DNA of 64,000 nucleotides from Candidatus Gastranaerophilales bacterium (GCA_944324315.1 CALUVW010000003.1:44805-108804), one strand, 5' to 3'. Shown: positions 17,199-27,006, counted from the stretch's first letter. Notes: generated by a model not told the origin, from the letters alone. Program-made: numbers and translations.

Positions 17199-18002
17199 TT
17201 AGTTAACTATTAAAAACGATTTCAAACTTCTTCCGGCACCGTCTCCTACAGAGGTTACATTATATTTGTTCAGATAATTCATTGATGTTGAACTCCCGCC
17301 GTCAAATGCCATTGCTCTGTCCCAGCCGAGGCTTTTTACATACTCATGGACTTCATACATGTCCATAGGGTGTTTATCTGTAATTATTAAAATATGCGCG
17401 TCATCACCCTTCAGACCTATAATTGTTCTTGCGGTTTTATGAAGAACAGAACAGCTTTCTCTTACAACTTCGCCCTCTTTATTTTTAATTATAAAAGCTT
17501 CTTCTTCCAGTCTTAATTGCGGGTAAACAAGCGGTCCTCCTTGAGCGGATGTTATTAATGCACAGCCGAAATCAATCGAACTTTTATGCGGAACTATTTC
17601 ATAACGGTATTCGCCTCTGTCACATTCAACTACTCTAAATTCTGTTCGGTTAAGAATTTTGTCCATATTTCTTCGTAACACAGGATTATATAATAAAGTT
17701 TCATTAACCTGTGGGTCTTCCATCGTAACTCTGTCGCTTACAATATAAGACATTGATTTTTGATTTTCAGGATCAAAGTATCCAGCATTTACTGTCAATT
17801 TTGATTTAGCTCTTTGATGTGCTTCTTTATTCGTTATTAGGCTTTCGGAACTGATAAATTTTATATGTTTTTTTATCTTGTCGCCTTTAAGTACAATGTG
17901 ATAAATTCCGTCGTTGTATGTTACATCAATAGGCGGAACACCCGCTTTTACAAAGTTTGATGAAATAAGTAACACTAAAACCAAAAACAATATTTTTTTC
18001 AT
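17199..18002 (-). CDS. Phosphodiester glycosidase (NAGPA-domain) family protein, secreted
   Basis: 267 aa from ATG 18002 (AAAGGA just upstream); the frame extends 14 residues further into the preceding gene. Signal peptide MKKILFLVLVLLISSNFVKA. NAGPA/phosphodiester glycosidase domain: KSKLTVNAGYFDPEN, ITSAQGGPLVYPQLRL, KTARTIIGLKGDD, and AMAFDGGSSTSMNYL. This DGGSS motif is the family hallmark. Likely removes a sugar linked through a phosphodiester in the periplasm. It lies 2 bp behind the LptF/G gene, so it is in the lptB-lptG transcription unit, and an envelope-glycan substrate is a reasonable guess. Confidence 0.85.
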   Translation of the reverse strand: MKKILFLVLVLLISSNFVKAGVPPIDVTYNDGIYHIVLKGDKIKKHIKFISSESLITNKEAHQRAKSKLTVNAGYFDPENQKSMSYIVSDRVTMEDPQVNETLLYNPVLRRNMDKILNRTEFRVVECDRGEYRYEIVPHKSSIDFGCALITSAQGGPLVYPQLRLEEEAFIIKNKEGEVVRESCSVLHKTARTIIGLKGDDAHILIITDKHPMDMYEVHEYVKSLGWDRAMAFDGGSSTSMNYLNKYNVTSVGDGAGRSLKSFLIVN

Positions 18003-18004
18003 AT

Positions 18005-19120
18005 TTATAAATCCTTTGACTTGTAAAATGCTACGATTGCGCAAAAGAATGCGAATGGCGGAAATACTGCCGTTATAAACGGATGCAATACGCCTTTTTC
18101 TGCCAGAAGATCAAAAAACGGCAGAGTTATATAGTATAAAAATATGCATCCTATTGCAATTGTAAACCCGACTAATCTTTGTTCTCTCGGTTTGCTGAAA
18201 CCGAGTAATGCTCCCATTATCGCAAGAAGAACGCAAACAAACGGATGAAAAAATCTTTGCAGATATTTATTCAGCATATATCTGTATTCTTCATCAAGTC
18301 CTTCTTTTTTCAGCAGTTTGATATAATTATGAAGGTCATGGTTTGTAATTTCGCGTTCTTTTTTTACTGAATAGGTCATGAGAGTAAAAGCGTTTTTGGC
18401 TGATTCGCCTTCTAAAATGTCCATGCTCGGGAGTTTATCTATGTCTATAAAAATTCCGTCATTTGAAATTTTGTATTGCGTAATGTCATAAAGCTGCCAT
18501 TTGTCAGGCAAATTTTTCCCTGTTTTTGCATAAAAAATATTTTGAAGCTGGTGTACATCCGAATATAATTTTTTTGAAAAATCCAGCACAATAACATTAT
18601 ACATTGTATCTTTTGAAAATTTAGAAACAATAACAGCCATTGTCGGTACATTGTTTTTATCTTTTTGCGTATATATATACTGGGTTGAAATATATCCGCC
18701 TCTCAATGCTCCGGCTTTATTAACAGAATACGGAATAAGTTTGTCACAGGTTACAAAACACAGCCATGTTACAATAAGGCTGAGAACAATAATAGGTGCA
18801 ATAATTCTCTGGAAAGACATTCCAACGGCTCTAAATATTGTAAGTTCAGAGTCTTTGCTCAATTTATCAAAAGTAAAAAGAGTACCCAGAAGTAATCCTA
18901 CAGGGAAGGCTTTCCCGAGAATTTTCGGCAGTTCATAAAAAATGACAAGTATCGCTGTTTTGATTCCGTAGGCACCTGCAAGAGTTTTTTTAATTGTATT
19001 CAAAAGCATTTCAGGGGCAATCCATACAACCGTAAAAAGCAATATCGCAACAAAAGTTGCCATCATTACCTGTGTAAAAATATATCTGTCATATATAGTT
19101 ATTTTCGGAAGTAATTTCAT
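18005..19120 (-). CDS. lptG: LptF/LptG-family LPS export permease
   Basis: 371 aa. YjgP/YjgQ-type membrane component of the Lpt ABC transporter that extracts LPS from the inner membrane. Start MKLLPKITIYDRYIFTQVMM, three N-terminal helices (about 15-40, about 53-75, about 100-122), a periplasmic beta-jellyroll (about 130-260) and three C-terminal helices (about 283-370, HPFVCVLLAIMGALLGFSKP). Start overlaps the lptB stop by one base (TAATG). LptF and LptG cannot be told apart and only one is present here, as in Cyanobacteria-type systems. Confidence 0.88.
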   Translation of the reverse strand: MKLLPKITIYDRYIFTQVMMATFVAILLFTVVWIAPEMLLNTIKKTLAGAYGIKTAILVIFYELPKILGKAFPVGLLLGTLFTFDKLSKDSELTIFRAVGMSFQRIIAPIIVLSLIVTWLCFVTCDKLIPYSVNKAGALRGGYISTQYIYTQKDKNNVPTMAVIVSKFSKDTMYNVIVLDFSKKLYSDVHQLQNIFYAKTGKNLPDKWQLYDITQYKISNDGIFIDIDKLPSMDILEGESAKNAFTLMTYSVKKEREITNHDLHNYIKLLKKEGLDEEYRYMLNKYLQRFFHPFVCVLLAIMGALLGFSKPREQRLVGFTIAIGCIFLYYITLPFFDLLAEKGVLHPFITAVFPPFAFFCAIVAFYKSKDL

Positions 19121-19845
19121 TAGAGAGCAAAATCCTTTCCTAAATAAAACTCTTTTGCAACAGGATCATTTGCGACATCAACACTTTTACCCTGAATTTT
19201 AATTTTTCCGTCAAAGATTACGTACGCCCTGTCGGTAATAGAAAGAGTAGCTTTCGGGTTGTGGTCGGTAATTAAAACACCTAACCCTTTTTCTTTTGAA
19301 ATTTTTCTTATGTTGTCTTTAATATCACCAATTGCAATCGGGTCAATCCCTGCAAATGGTTCGTCAAGGAGCATAAAATCAGGGCTTGCAGCCAGAGCTC
19401 TTGCAATTTCAACCCTTCTTCTTTCACCGCCGGATAATGAAACGGCTGCGTATGAGCGGAGTTTTAAAATACCAAATTCTGTCAAAAGTTCCTCAAGCTT
19501 ACGTTTTTTTTCATTAACCGTAAGCTTCTCGTTCATTTCAAGAACAAGTTTAATATTATCTTCAACCGATAATTTTCTGAAGATTGAAGCTTCTTGAGGC
19601 AGATATCCTATGCCTGCTTTTGCACGTTCATTCATAGGCCAGCATGTAATGTCTTCTCCGTCAAGAAATATGTGTCCTTTATTAGGTTTTACAAGTCCTA
19701 CAACCATATAAAATGTTGTTGTTTTTCCTGCACCGTTGGGTCCTAAAAGGCAGACAACTTCTCCTTTATTCATGTCAAAAGATATGTCATTTACAACACT
19801 TCTGTCACCGTATATTTTTACAAGATTTTTGGCTTCAATCCTCAT
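19120..19845 (-). CDS. lptB: LPS export ABC transporter ATPase
   Basis: 241 aa. Walker A GPNGAGKTT (35-43), Q-loop YLPQEASIFRKLS, signature LSGGERRRVEIARALA, Walker B FMLLDEPFAGIDP and switch His in GVLITDHN. YLPQEASIFRKLSVEDN and DEPFAGIDPIA are the LptB-specific forms. Energises LPS transport with the LptF/G permease encoded next. AAGGGG lies upstream of the ATG. Confidence 0.94.
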   Translation of the reverse strand: MRIEAKNLVKIYGDRSVVNDISFDMNKGEVVCLLGPNGAGKTTTFYMVVGLVKPNKGHIFLDGEDITCWPMNERAKAGIGYLPQEASIFRKLSVEDNIKLVLEMNEKLTVNEKKRKLEELLTEFGILKLRSYAAVSLSGGERRRVEIARALAASPDFMLLDEPFAGIDPIAIGDIKDNIRKISKEKGLGVLITDHNPKATLSITDRAYVIFDGKIKIQGKSVDVANDPVAKEFYLGKDFAL

Positions 19846-20186
19846 TCCATACCCCTTCTTATCTATATAAATATATTTTATTCTAAAAAAATATATATTG
19901 CAATTATTTTGTTAAACTCCCCTTTCTTGTGAGAGTGGTTGGGAAGAGGGTAATAAAATTTCCAACTTACACCAATTATAGGTAAAAACATCATGCTGAA
20001 CTAGTTTGACAAGGCGAACCAAAATTTTTGTCATCCTGAATTTATTTCAGGGGTGACAATTTAGATATTGTTTAGTGTAAAAAACTGTGATATAAGTCCC
20101 TGTATATAATACTTGAATTTATAAGGAATAAATGCTATAATAATTATAATAGGTTGGAAATGAGTACAATAATATGGAGATTATTT
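19846..20186. other. Intergenic stretch with repeat remnants and a promoter
   Basis: 341 bp between lptB and the pseudopilin. It holds two family-A hairpin units (19989-20058), a TATAAT box at about 20136-20141 and the GGAG Shine-Dalgarno of the next gene. No coding potential seen. Confidence 0.6.
19989..20058. repeat. Family-A hairpin repeats (two units)
   Basis: A partial unit ATCATGCTGAACTAGTTT and a unit GTCATCCTGAATTTATTTCA ending GGGG, flanking AGGCGAACC. Same family as 6361, 36881, 58435, 61580 and 63733. Confidence 0.75.
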
Positions 20187-20843
20187 ATGATCAAAAATAG
20201 AAGCGGCTTTACTTTAGCGGAAGTTCTCGTAACATTGGGTGTAATCGGAGTGGTTGCGGTAATGACTATTCCTACACTTGTTACAAGTTACCAGAAACAA
20301 GGATATGTTGCAGCACTGCAAAAAAATTATTCTATGTTGTCGCAAACTTTTGAAAAATACTTATCAGATCAAAGAGTTGAAAGGTTAACTGAAACAGAAT
20401 TAACTACTCTGGATGGTGTAGGAGAATTTCTTAATAATTATTTTAAGGTTACAAAAGATTGCGGCATCGGCGGTGCTAACAGTTGCTTTGAGACTGCATA
20501 TAAAAAATGGACAGGGGATAAAAATGTGACCATATCTAATACGTCGAACTATTATGCTGTGATATTGGCTAATGGTGCAGCTATTGCTATGGGAAAACCT
20601 GTTGGAGGCTTGGGTATTATTTATATTGATGTAAACGGAAAGAAGGGGCCAAATATCGCCGGCCGTGACTTCTTTACTATAAGATACGTACAAAAAAATG
20701 ATGATAAAACGATAAAAGTTGCAGATGTCAACGGGGAAATTGAAGAATCACTTTTTAATGATTATTGTAGCAAAAAAGATGAAGCCTCTGTGGATGGCTG
20801 TTTAGCAAAGATAATTCTTGACGGCTGGAAAATGACTTATTAA
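20187..20843 (+). CDS. Type IV pseudopilin-like protein
   Basis: 218 aa from ATG 20187, which has GGAG 8 nt upstream (an upstream ATG at 20154 lacks this). Short leader MIKNRSG, then FTLAEVLVTLGVIGVVAVMT with Gly at -1 and Glu5. C-terminal IDVNGKKGPNIAGRDFFTIR is the motif shared with the other three pseudopilins. The end has CSKKDEASVDGCLAKI, a likely disulfide pair. A TATAAT box about 50 bp upstream suggests its own promoter, and a terminator follows. Confidence 0.88.
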   Translation: MIKNRSGFTLAEVLVTLGVIGVVAVMTIPTLVTSYQKQGYVAALQKNYSMLSQTFEKYLSDQRVERLTETELTTLDGVGEFLNNYFKVTKDCGIGGANSCFETAYKKWTGDKNVTISNTSNYYAVILANGAAIAMGKPVGGLGIIYIDVNGKKGPNIAGRDFFTIRYVQKNDDKTIKVADVNGEIEESLFNDYCSKKDEASVDGCLAKIILDGWKMTY

Positions 20844-20877
20844 TAGAACAGAACAAATATAGTTTTTACTATAACAA

Positions 20878-20903
20878 GCCCCGCCTAAAATGGCGGGACT
20901 TTT
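20878..20903 (+). terminator. Terminator after the pseudopilin
   Basis: GCCCCGCC, loop TAAAAT, GGCGGGAC, then TTTT. G+C-rich stem of six perfect pairs with flanking pairs. Confidence 0.75.
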
Positions 20904-21042
20904 ATATATTATTAATATTTGTAACGTATATATTAAATATATGTTATAGATATCTTGGCATGTGGTATACATAAAATATAAACCATTTTCTTTTTCTTTA
21001 TTTTCTCCTACACACACTAACCTTTTACCAAATATGAGATTG

Positions 21043-21065
21043 GCCGTTTATAACGGCTATTTTTA
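21043..21065 (+). terminator. Small terminator-like hairpin
   Basis: GCCGTT, loop TATA-like, AACGGC, followed by TATTTTT. Confidence 0.5.
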
Positions 21066-21123
21066 TGAGAAGTGAACAATAAAATATTTGTTAACCCGCG
21101 TCAACCAGTCATAGCCGCGGATT

Positions 21124-21171
21124 ACAGGCAGACCAATACTCCGTTTATCATTGTGTCTGCCTGTTGTTTTT
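21124..21171 (+). terminator. Hairpin with 10-bp stem at the 3' side of trpS
   Basis: ACAGGCAGAC (21124-21133) pairs with GTCTGCCTGT (21155-21164), loop about 21 nt, then TGTTTTTAG on the plus strand. The trpS stop overlaps the T-run. Confidence 0.5.
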
Positions 21172-22171
21172 AGTACATTCCGATTATATTTCGTACTTCT
21201 TCCAGTATTTTGCGTGCTTCAACTCTTGCTTTTTGTGAGCCTTCTCTTATTATTCTGTCTACTTCTTCAGGGTGTGCTTCATAGTAACGGCGTTTTTCTC
21301 TTATTGGGGCAAATTTTTCATTTATTATTCTGCCTAATTCCCGTTTGCAATCAGCACAGCCGCGCAAGCCTTTTTCACATTCACAACGGACTGTTTGAAC
21401 TTGCTCCTGAGTTCCGAAAATTTCCCAGTATTTGAAAGCAACCTCGCATTCATTAGGATGTCCGGGATCATCTTTTCTCATTCTGCTTCTGTCTGTAATA
21501 GCTGTCATAATCTTTTTAGCGGTCACTTCTTCCGTATCGGAAATTTTTATATCGTTTTGGAAAGATTTTCCCATTTTGTTACCGTCAAGTCCGCAAATCA
21601 AAGAACAATTGTTCAAAAGAGCTTTCGGCTCATTAAAGAAATCTGTTTTATAAATGTTATTAAAACGTCTAGCAATATCACGTGTAATTTCGATATGAGC
21701 TACCTGATCAATCCCTACAGGTACAGCTGCTGCATTAAACATCATTATATCCGCGCTCATCAAAACCGGATAACCCATTAAACCGTAACTGATTTGCGAA
21801 TTTGCTCCTTCTTTTGTGCGCAGAATTTTTGCCATATCCTTAAGACACGGATCACGTTCTACCCAGTTTTGCGGTGTAACCATACTTAAATATACATTTA
21901 ATTCCGCAATTTCCGGAACCAGAGATTGAACATAAATTGTTGCAATATTTGGGTCAATCCCTGATGCAAGCCAGTCTATTACAACATCTTTTATATCCTG
22001 TCTCAGAGTTTCTGTTTTATCGTATTTAGTCGTAAGGGCATGCCAATCTGCAACAAAGAAAAAGCATTCATATTCATGCTGTAATTTAACTAAGTTTTGA
22101 ATTACACCTAAATAATGACCGAAGTGTAATTTCCCTGTAGATCTCATCCCTGTTACAATTCTATCTTTCAT
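21170..22171 (-). CDS. trpS: Tryptophanyl-tRNA synthetase
   Basis: 333 aa, normal length. Charges tRNA-Trp. Class I signatures: H16-F-G-H19 in GKLHFGHYLG (HIGH motif) and KMGKS in LDGNKMGKSFQND (KMSKS motif with Gly at position 3). Also TGMRSTGKLH, VADWHALTT, LMGYPVLMSADIMMF and PVGIDQVAHIEITRDIA, all standard TrpRS. Preceded by GAAAGGAAA. Monocistronic. Confidence 0.96.
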   Translation of the reverse strand: MKDRIVTGMRSTGKLHFGHYLGVIQNLVKLQHEYECFFFVADWHALTTKYDKTETLRQDIKDVVIDWLASGIDPNIATIYVQSLVPEIAELNVYLSMVTPQNWVERDPCLKDMAKILRTKEGANSQISYGLMGYPVLMSADIMMFNAAAVPVGIDQVAHIEITRDIARRFNNIYKTDFFNEPKALLNNCSLICGLDGNKMGKSFQNDIKISDTEEVTAKKIMTAITDRSRMRKDDPGHPNECEVAFKYWEIFGTQEQVQTVRCECEKGLRGCADCKRELGRIINEKFAPIREKRRYYEAHPEEVDRIIREGSQKARVEARKILEEVRNIIGMY

Positions 22172-22315
22172 GGCATTTCCTTTCTTTCAATATTTATTAT
22201 AGCAGAAAGAAAAATTCGAAAACTATAAAACACATTATTATTTATTATGAAAAAATATCTTTTTATTGTAAAATATTAATTGTAAATAGTATTACTCAAG
22301 AAAAGGAAGAGAAAT

Positions 22316-23998
22316 ATGGAAAAACTTTCACCGTTACAAATCGAAAGATTAAAGTATCAGCCGAAACTTCCGTCAAGTCTTGCAAACGGAATTAATAATC
22401 TTGAAATGGCTGAAGGTTCCGCAACTCAATCTGTTAGAGATCAGGAACAAATTCAAAATTTATTCAAAAATACATACGGCAAACCCGTTGTAACTTTTAA
22501 AACATCTTCATCTTCTAAAACATCAGAAGTAAGAAATGTAGGTGTAATATTATCAGGCGGTCAGGCTCCCGGCGGCCACAACGTAATTGCCGGTTTGTAT
22601 GACGCTTTGAAACAAGCAAATTCAGCTAACAAATTATACGGTTTCTTAGGCGGCCCCTCAGGTATCATCGACGGTAAATACGTTGAATTTGACGACAAAT
22701 TCATCGACGCTTACAGAAACACAGGCGGATTTGATATCATAGGATCTGGCAGAACAAAACTTGAAACAGAAGAACAGTTCCAAAAATCATGGGAAGTTTG
22801 TAAAAAATTAAATATTTCTGCTGTTGTAATTATCGGCGGCGACGATTCAAACACCAACGCAGCACTTCTTGCAGAATGGTTTGTAAAAAATAATGCAGGC
22901 ATTCAGGTTATCGGCTGCCCGAAAACTATTGACGGTGACTTGAAAAACGATCAGATTGAGATTTCTTTCGGATTTGACACTGCAACAAAAACTTATGCAG
23001 AACTTATCGGAAATATTCAGCGCGACGCAAATTCTGCTAAAAAATACTGGCACTTTATCAAAATTATGGGCAGAAGCGCATCTCACGTTGCACTAGAAGC
23101 TGCTTTGCAGACTCAGCCCAATATCACTTTGATTTCTGAAGAAGTTGAAGAAAAGAAAATGTCTTTGGAAAGCATTATTAACTATATGTGCGATATTATT
23201 GTTAAACGTGCTGATATGGGTAAAAACTTTGGTATTGCAATAGTTCCGGAAGGTTTAATCGAATTTATTCCTGAGATGAAATCAATGATTTCAAACCTTA
23301 ATGATATTATGGCATCTCTGGAAAACGATCCTGATTTTGTAAACGCTACAACAATCCGTGACAAATTCGACATTGTTGAAAACAGACTTGATCCTGCAAA
23401 TGCTAAAGTTTACAATTCACTGCCTGCGCTTATCAAAGGTCAGTTATTAGCAGACCGCGATCCGCACGGCAATGTTCAGGTATCAAAAATTGAAACCGAA
23501 AAATTGTTAATTGAAATGATTTCAACAAGATTGGATGAATTAAAATCTCAGGGAGATTATATCGGCAAATTCAATCCGCAGTCACACTTCTTCGGTTACG
23601 AAGGCAGATGCGCATTCCCGTCAAACTTTGACGCTGATTACTGCTATTCATTAGGATTTAACGCATTTGCTCTAATCAATTTCGGCTTGACAGGCTATTT
23701 ATCATCTGTTAGAAACCTGACAGCTCCGGCTTCTGAATGGATTGCAGGCGGTGTTCCTTTAACTATGATGATGAACATGGAAAAACGCCACGGCGAAATG
23801 AAGCCTGTTATTCAAAAAGCACTTGTAAAACTCAATGGCCCTGTATTCAAGCAGCTTGAACAAAACAGAGAGGACTGGGCAATGAATGACAGATATTTAT
23901 TCCCGGGTGCTATTCAATATTTTGGTCCGTCTTGTGTTTGTGATGTTACAACCTGTACATTACAGCTTGAAAGAGCAAAAGAACTGGTAAATGCATAA
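22316..23998 (+). CDS. pfp: Pyrophosphate-dependent phosphofructokinase
   Basis: 560 aa, the long PPi-PFK class. Interconverts fructose 6-phosphate and fructose 1,6-bisphosphate using PPi, hence reversible glycolysis that saves ATP. Motifs: [20 protein letters not shown] (80-98), [14 protein letters not shown] where the second Asp replaces the Gly of ATP enzymes and marks PPi use, and [40 protein letters not shown] binds the sugar phosphate. G+C at codon third positions is higher than in most neighbours, as expected of a highly expressed gene. AAGGAAGAG precedes the ATG; a strong terminator follows. Confidence 0.94.
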   Translation: MEKLSPLQIERLKYQPKLPSSLANGINNLEMAEGSATQSVRDQEQIQNLFKNTYGKPVVTFKTSSSSKTSEVRNVGVILSGGQAPGGHNVIAGLYDALKQANSANKLYGFLGGPSGIIDGKYVEFDDKFIDAYRNTGGFDIIGSGRTKLETEEQFQKSWEVCKKLNISAVVIIGGDDSNTNAALLAEWFVKNNAGIQVIGCPKTIDGDLKNDQIEISFGFDTATKTYAELIGNIQRDANSAKKYWHFIKIMGRSASHVALEAALQTQPNITLISEEVEEKKMSLESIINYMCDIIVKRADMGKNFGIAIVPEGLIEFIPEMKSMISNLNDIMASLENDPDFVNATTIRDKFDIVENRLDPANAKVYNSLPALIKGQLLADRDPHGNVQVSKIETEKLLIEMISTRLDELKSQGDYIGKFNPQSHFFGYEGRCAFPSNFDADYCYSLGFNAFALINFGLTGYLSSVRNLTAPASEWIAGGVPLTMMMNMEKRHGEMKPVIQKALVKLNGPVFKQLEQNREDWAMNDRYLFPGAIQYFGPSCVCDVTTCTLQLERAKELVNA

Positions 23999-24014
23999 AA
24001 CGCAAATTACATAT

Positions 24015-24046
24015 AAAAAACACTCCTGATATCAGGAGTGTTTTTT
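24015..24046. terminator. Perfect 32-bp palindromic terminator
   Basis: AAAAAACACTCCTGAT followed by its exact complement. Serves pfp and, on the other strand, the XRE gene at 24045-24254, whose stop lies in it. Confidence 0.9.
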
Positions 24047-24254
24047 AATCAAAATTTAAAAGTTCCGGTAAATCCACATCTAAAGCCTTTGCGATTTTTT
24101 GAAGCGTCCAAAAATGGTATACAACTTCGCCATTTTCAATTTCTCTTAGTCTGCCCTCAGTCATAAAAGTTCGTTTTGCTAACATTTTTTGCGATAATCC
24201 GCGTTTTTCCCGGTAGAATTTTATTTTTTCTCCAAGTTTTTTAAATCCGTTCAT
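24045..24254 (-). CDS. XRE-family HTH protein
   Basis: 69 aa, a bare HTH: FKKLGEKIKFYREKRGLSQK, then MLAKRTFMTEGRLREIENGE and LQKIAKALDVDLPELLNFD. It lacks any sensor domain. GGAGG lies 5 nt before the ATG. The stop codon overlaps the shared terminator. Its regulon is unknown. Confidence 0.88.
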   Translation of the reverse strand: MNGFKKLGEKIKFYREKRGLSQKMLAKRTFMTEGRLREIENGEVVYHFWTLQKIAKALDVDLPELLNFD

Positions 24255-24344
24255 AGATCCTCCAAATATATATTTTTGTTGACGACAACATTATTTATAC
24301 ATATTTGGAAAATTTTCCAGAAACTTATGATAATCTTTTTGATT

Positions 24345-24932
24345 TTATTTGATTTTCGAAATTCCTTTTTTAAAAATCAATGTGTTAATGATTTTATTAT
24401 TCACATTGTTTTTAATTTCTTTTACAAGCGTAAATTTATTTTTTTGATAGTAATCAAAGTCGCAGACTGTATCAGTCCAGAGATAGATATTTTTTATATT
24501 ATTTTCTTTTGCGGTTTCCACAAGTTTTGACAGAAGCATTCTGCCTCCGCCTTTTTGCGTGCTGATAAAAAGCCCCATCATCAAATCATCTTCATTCATT
24601 ATCGTTTTAACTTCTTTACCTGTATTTTCAACGTAATCAAGAAAATTAAATGCGGTAATTTTATCATCCTGCGTCAAAGTTTGGATGCCAGCAGCAAAAT
24701 TTTCAACGCTGTCATTTTTGTCAGCTTTTGATGATGCAAAAACAAGCCCTTTCAGCCCGTTATCATCAAGCGCAAAAGAAAAGGTTTTATTCAAATAATA
24801 GTATTTGAGCGTAAAATCATAGATAAAAGTTTGAAGCTCTGTGCTTTCTTTTGCATACAAATCACCCCAGACAAGGCGGGTGATTTTGGAAGCTTCCTCA
24901 ATATCTTTATCCATAAAATTTCTAACTATCAT
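24345..24932 (-). CDS. GNAT-family acetyltransferase
   Basis: 195 aa. MIVRNFMDKDIEEASKITRL opening, and a C-terminal GNAT core: MMGLFISTQKGGGRMLLSKL (motif A with the QxxGxG/A-type acetyl-CoA loop, here QKGGGR), then VETAKENNIKNIYLWTDTVC and DYYQKNKFTLVKEI. Substrate unknown. Its ATG overlaps the stop of the M29 aminopeptidase (ATGA), so the two are co-translated. Confidence 0.82.
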   Translation of the reverse strand: MIVRNFMDKDIEEASKITRLVWGDLYAKESTELQTFIYDFTLKYYYLNKTFSFALDDNGLKGLVFASSKADKNDSVENFAAGIQTLTQDDKITAFNFLDYVENTGKEVKTIMNEDDLMMGLFISTQKGGGRMLLSKLVETAKENNIKNIYLWTDTVCDFDYYQKNKFTLVKEIKNNVNNKIINTLIFKKGISKIK

Positions 24933-26050
24933 ATAAGGAATTTTCCATTTTCATAAATAAGTCTGTCATCGGCATAAATTTTTCCGCCTGCATTTCCTTC
25001 AGCTGGTTTCATATTTTTAATCATATCCCAGTGAACGCCTGACACATTTTTCCCGCCGGTTTCAGGATAAGATGCGCCGACTGCCATGTGGATTGCTCCG
25101 CCGATTTTTTCATCAAAGAGAATATTTCCCGTAACTTCCTGAATTTCATCATTTGTTCCGATAGCAATTTCTCCAATGCCTTTTGAACCTTCATCAGTGT
25201 TGAGCATAGCTTCAAGAAAATCGCGTCCTGTATCAGCGTCAAATTTTACTATCTGTCCGTTTTCAATCCAGAGATGAACGCCGGTTGATGAATTTCCGCG
25301 GTAATTTTGCGGAAAATCAAAGTAGATTTCTCCGTTAATTCCATCTTCAACAGGTGATGTAAAAACTTCACCGTCAGGATAATTGTTTAATCCAGAGCAG
25401 CTAATCCACTTTCTGCCTTCAACGTTGAAAGTTATATCTGTCTTTTCGCCTATAATGTGTAACTTTTTAACACCGTTTAAGTAATTTGCCCATTTGGTTT
25501 GTTTTTCGTCAAGTTCTTTCAATTTTGCAACCGGATCATCCAGATTAAGATAGCAGGATTTGAACAGGAATTCCGAGTATTCATCAAAAGACATTTTTGC
25601 TTCCTGAGCAAGAGCATGGGTTGGAACATCTGCAATAACCCATTTTGCTTCCCCTTTTGCTGATCTGTCCATAAGAAGTTTTGACAATCCTTGAGAGGCT
25701 TTTGAACTGCGTGCAAGTTTTTTCATATCTGCACGCGCCATATTTTTTGTATTCATCGGAGCGCCGATTGAAATAAATTTATCTATTTTTTCATATTCAA
25801 GCTTAATAATCGGATCGATATAATCAAGCTGTTCATCTGATGCATATTTAATAAAAATATCAGAAAAATCTTCAAAAGATGTTCTCAAAATCGGATGAGC
25901 TCCTTTTTCTAGAACTCTTTTGTAAACGGCTTTTACAAGATCCTTTGCATAGATGCTTGTTGCCCTGATTTGAACAAGATCGCCTTTTTGAACATCTGTC
26001 GAATAATCGACAAGAACTTCTGCATATTTTTCCCAGATAGTTTTTTGCAT
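24929..26050 (-). CDS. M29-family metallo-aminopeptidase
   Basis: 373 aa from ATG 26050 (AGAGGT 6 nt upstream; nine extra residues are in frame before it). Thermophilic aminopeptidase/AmpS family: WEKYAEVLVDYSTDVQKGDL, FNVEGRKWISCSGLNNYPDG, GEVFTSPVEDGINGEI with the family Glu ligands, IGEIAIGTNDEIQEVTGNIL and HMAVGASYPETGGKNVSGVH with the metal His. Removes N-terminal residues from peptides in the cytoplasm. Co-transcribed with the GNAT gene behind it. Confidence 0.92.
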   Translation of the reverse strand: MQKTIWEKYAEVLVDYSTDVQKGDLVQIRATSIYAKDLVKAVYKRVLEKGAHPILRTSFEDFSDIFIKYASDEQLDYIDPIIKLEYEKIDKFISIGAPMNTKNMARADMKKLARSSKASQGLSKLLMDRSAKGEAKWVIADVPTHALAQEAKMSFDEYSEFLFKSCYLNLDDPVAKLKELDEKQTKWANYLNGVKKLHIIGEKTDITFNVEGRKWISCSGLNNYPDGEVFTSPVEDGINGEIYFDFPQNYRGNSSTGVHLWIENGQIVKFDADTGRDFLEAMLNTDEGSKGIGEIAIGTNDEIQEVTGNILFDEKIGGAIHMAVGASYPETGGKNVSGVHWDMIKNMKPAEGNAGGKIYADDRLIYENGKFLI

Positions 26051-26077
26051 ATAATACCTCTTTTTTCCCTCACCCAT

Positions 26078-26199
26078 TTTTCAAATGCTCATCCTTCGCA
26101 TTGAAAAATTTCCCTCTCCCGCAAGCCACTCGCTCTAAATAAATAAAATGGCCTAATCTTAGTCCTCTACTCGCTCGTTCGGGCGAGGGGAAATTATAT
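26078..26199. repeat. Interspersed repeat cluster between lpxA and the aminopeptidase
   Basis: Contains TTTTTCAAATGC and GCATTGAAAAA arms around TCATCCTTC (hairpin), a CCCTCTCCCGCAAGC piece like family B, and CTCGCTCGTTCGGGCGAGG, another hairpin. No ORF. Confidence 0.6.
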
Positions 26200-27006
26200 T
26201 TAATTATCTTCCAATGATTCGTGGCCTGATTTGTGGGTTTTTAAAAGCACTCCGCGTTTTGATGTCTGAATAAATTCAATCATTTTTTCAATATATTCAT
26301 TCATCGGGATTTCAGCTTTAATCTTTTCGATTGCCTGAGATGTGTTATATTCATCTGAAATCAACAGTTTGAAAGCTTCATTAACATGAGTTCTTATATC
26401 CTGAGGAACTCCTCTGCGCTTCATCGCAATAACATTCAAGCCGCGCGGAACAGGCGGTCTGCCTTCGCCTTTTGAATACGGCAGAATATCCTGACGTGAA
26501 GCTGAAAATCCGCTTATTATTGCCATATCGCCTATTCTTATATTCTGGTGGAATACGCTCATACCGCCGACAAATGCACCAAAACCAACATGAACATGAC
26601 CGCCTAAGGTTACAAGATTTGCTAAAATAACCTGATCTTCCAAAACACAATTATGCGCAACATGAGAGCCTACCATAAGCAGGCATTTTTTCCCTATTCT
26701 TGTTGTGAAATCACCGCAGGCAGCACCTCTATGGACAGTTACATTTTCTTTAATAATTGTGCCGTCGCCTATAATGACTTTTGTGGGTTCGCCTTTGTAA
26801 CCCAAATCCTGAGGCTCAGAACCGATTGTTGCAAACGGAGAAATTGTACAATCATCGCCTATTTCTGCAAATTCAATATGAGCATTTGAAATTACTCTTG
26901 TTCTGTGCCCGATTGTAACGTTTTCACCTATAACTACATAAGGCCCTATAATTGCATCATCCGAGATTTTAGCTGACGGATGGATAATTGCAGTTTTGTC
27001 TATCAT
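26200..27006 (-). CDS. lpxA: UDP-N-acetylglucosamine acyltransferase
   Basis: 268 aa. First step of lipid A synthesis: 3-O-acylation of UDP-GlcNAc from acyl-ACP. Left-handed beta-helix hexapeptide repeats throughout (IIGPYVVIGENVTIGHRTRV), SHVAHNCVLEDQVILANLVT with the catalytic His region, GGHVHVGFGAFVGGMSVFHQ, and LNVIAMKRRGVPQDIRTHVN as in the LpxA C-terminal helices. It stands apart from the lpxD-lpxC-fabZ operon. Preceded by AAAGAGAGG. Confidence 0.95.
   Translation of the reverse strand: MIDKTAIIHPSAKISDDAIIGPYVVIGENVTIGHRTRVISNAHIEFAEIGDDCTISPFATIGSEPQDLGYKGEPTKVIIGDGTIIKENVTVHRGAACGDFTTRIGKKCLLMVGSHVAHNCVLEDQVILANLVTLGGHVHVGFGAFVGGMSVFHQNIRIGDMAIISGFSASRQDILPYSKGEGRPPVPRGLNVIAMKRRGVPQDIRTHVNEAFKLLISDEYNTSQAIEKIKAEIPMNEYIEKMIEFIQTSKRGVLLKTHKSGHESLEDN

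Larger units (their letters stand above)
20844..21169. other. Intergenic region with three hairpins
   Basis: 326 bp between the pseudopilin and trpS (convergent). Apart from the three hairpins listed separately (20878-20903, 21043-21065, 21124-21171) I see no ORF with a start signal and no tRNA. A small transcript between the hairpins cannot be excluded. Confidence 0.5.

Noticed and set aside
20802..21017. 71-codon minus frame behind the pseudopilin
   Set aside because: Overlaps the pseudopilin end and a terminator; no motif. Treated as chance.
21020..21165. Possible structured small RNA between pseudopilin and trpS
   Set aside because: Hairpins resemble terminators and no match to tRNA, SRP RNA, 6S or tmRNA signatures was seen.
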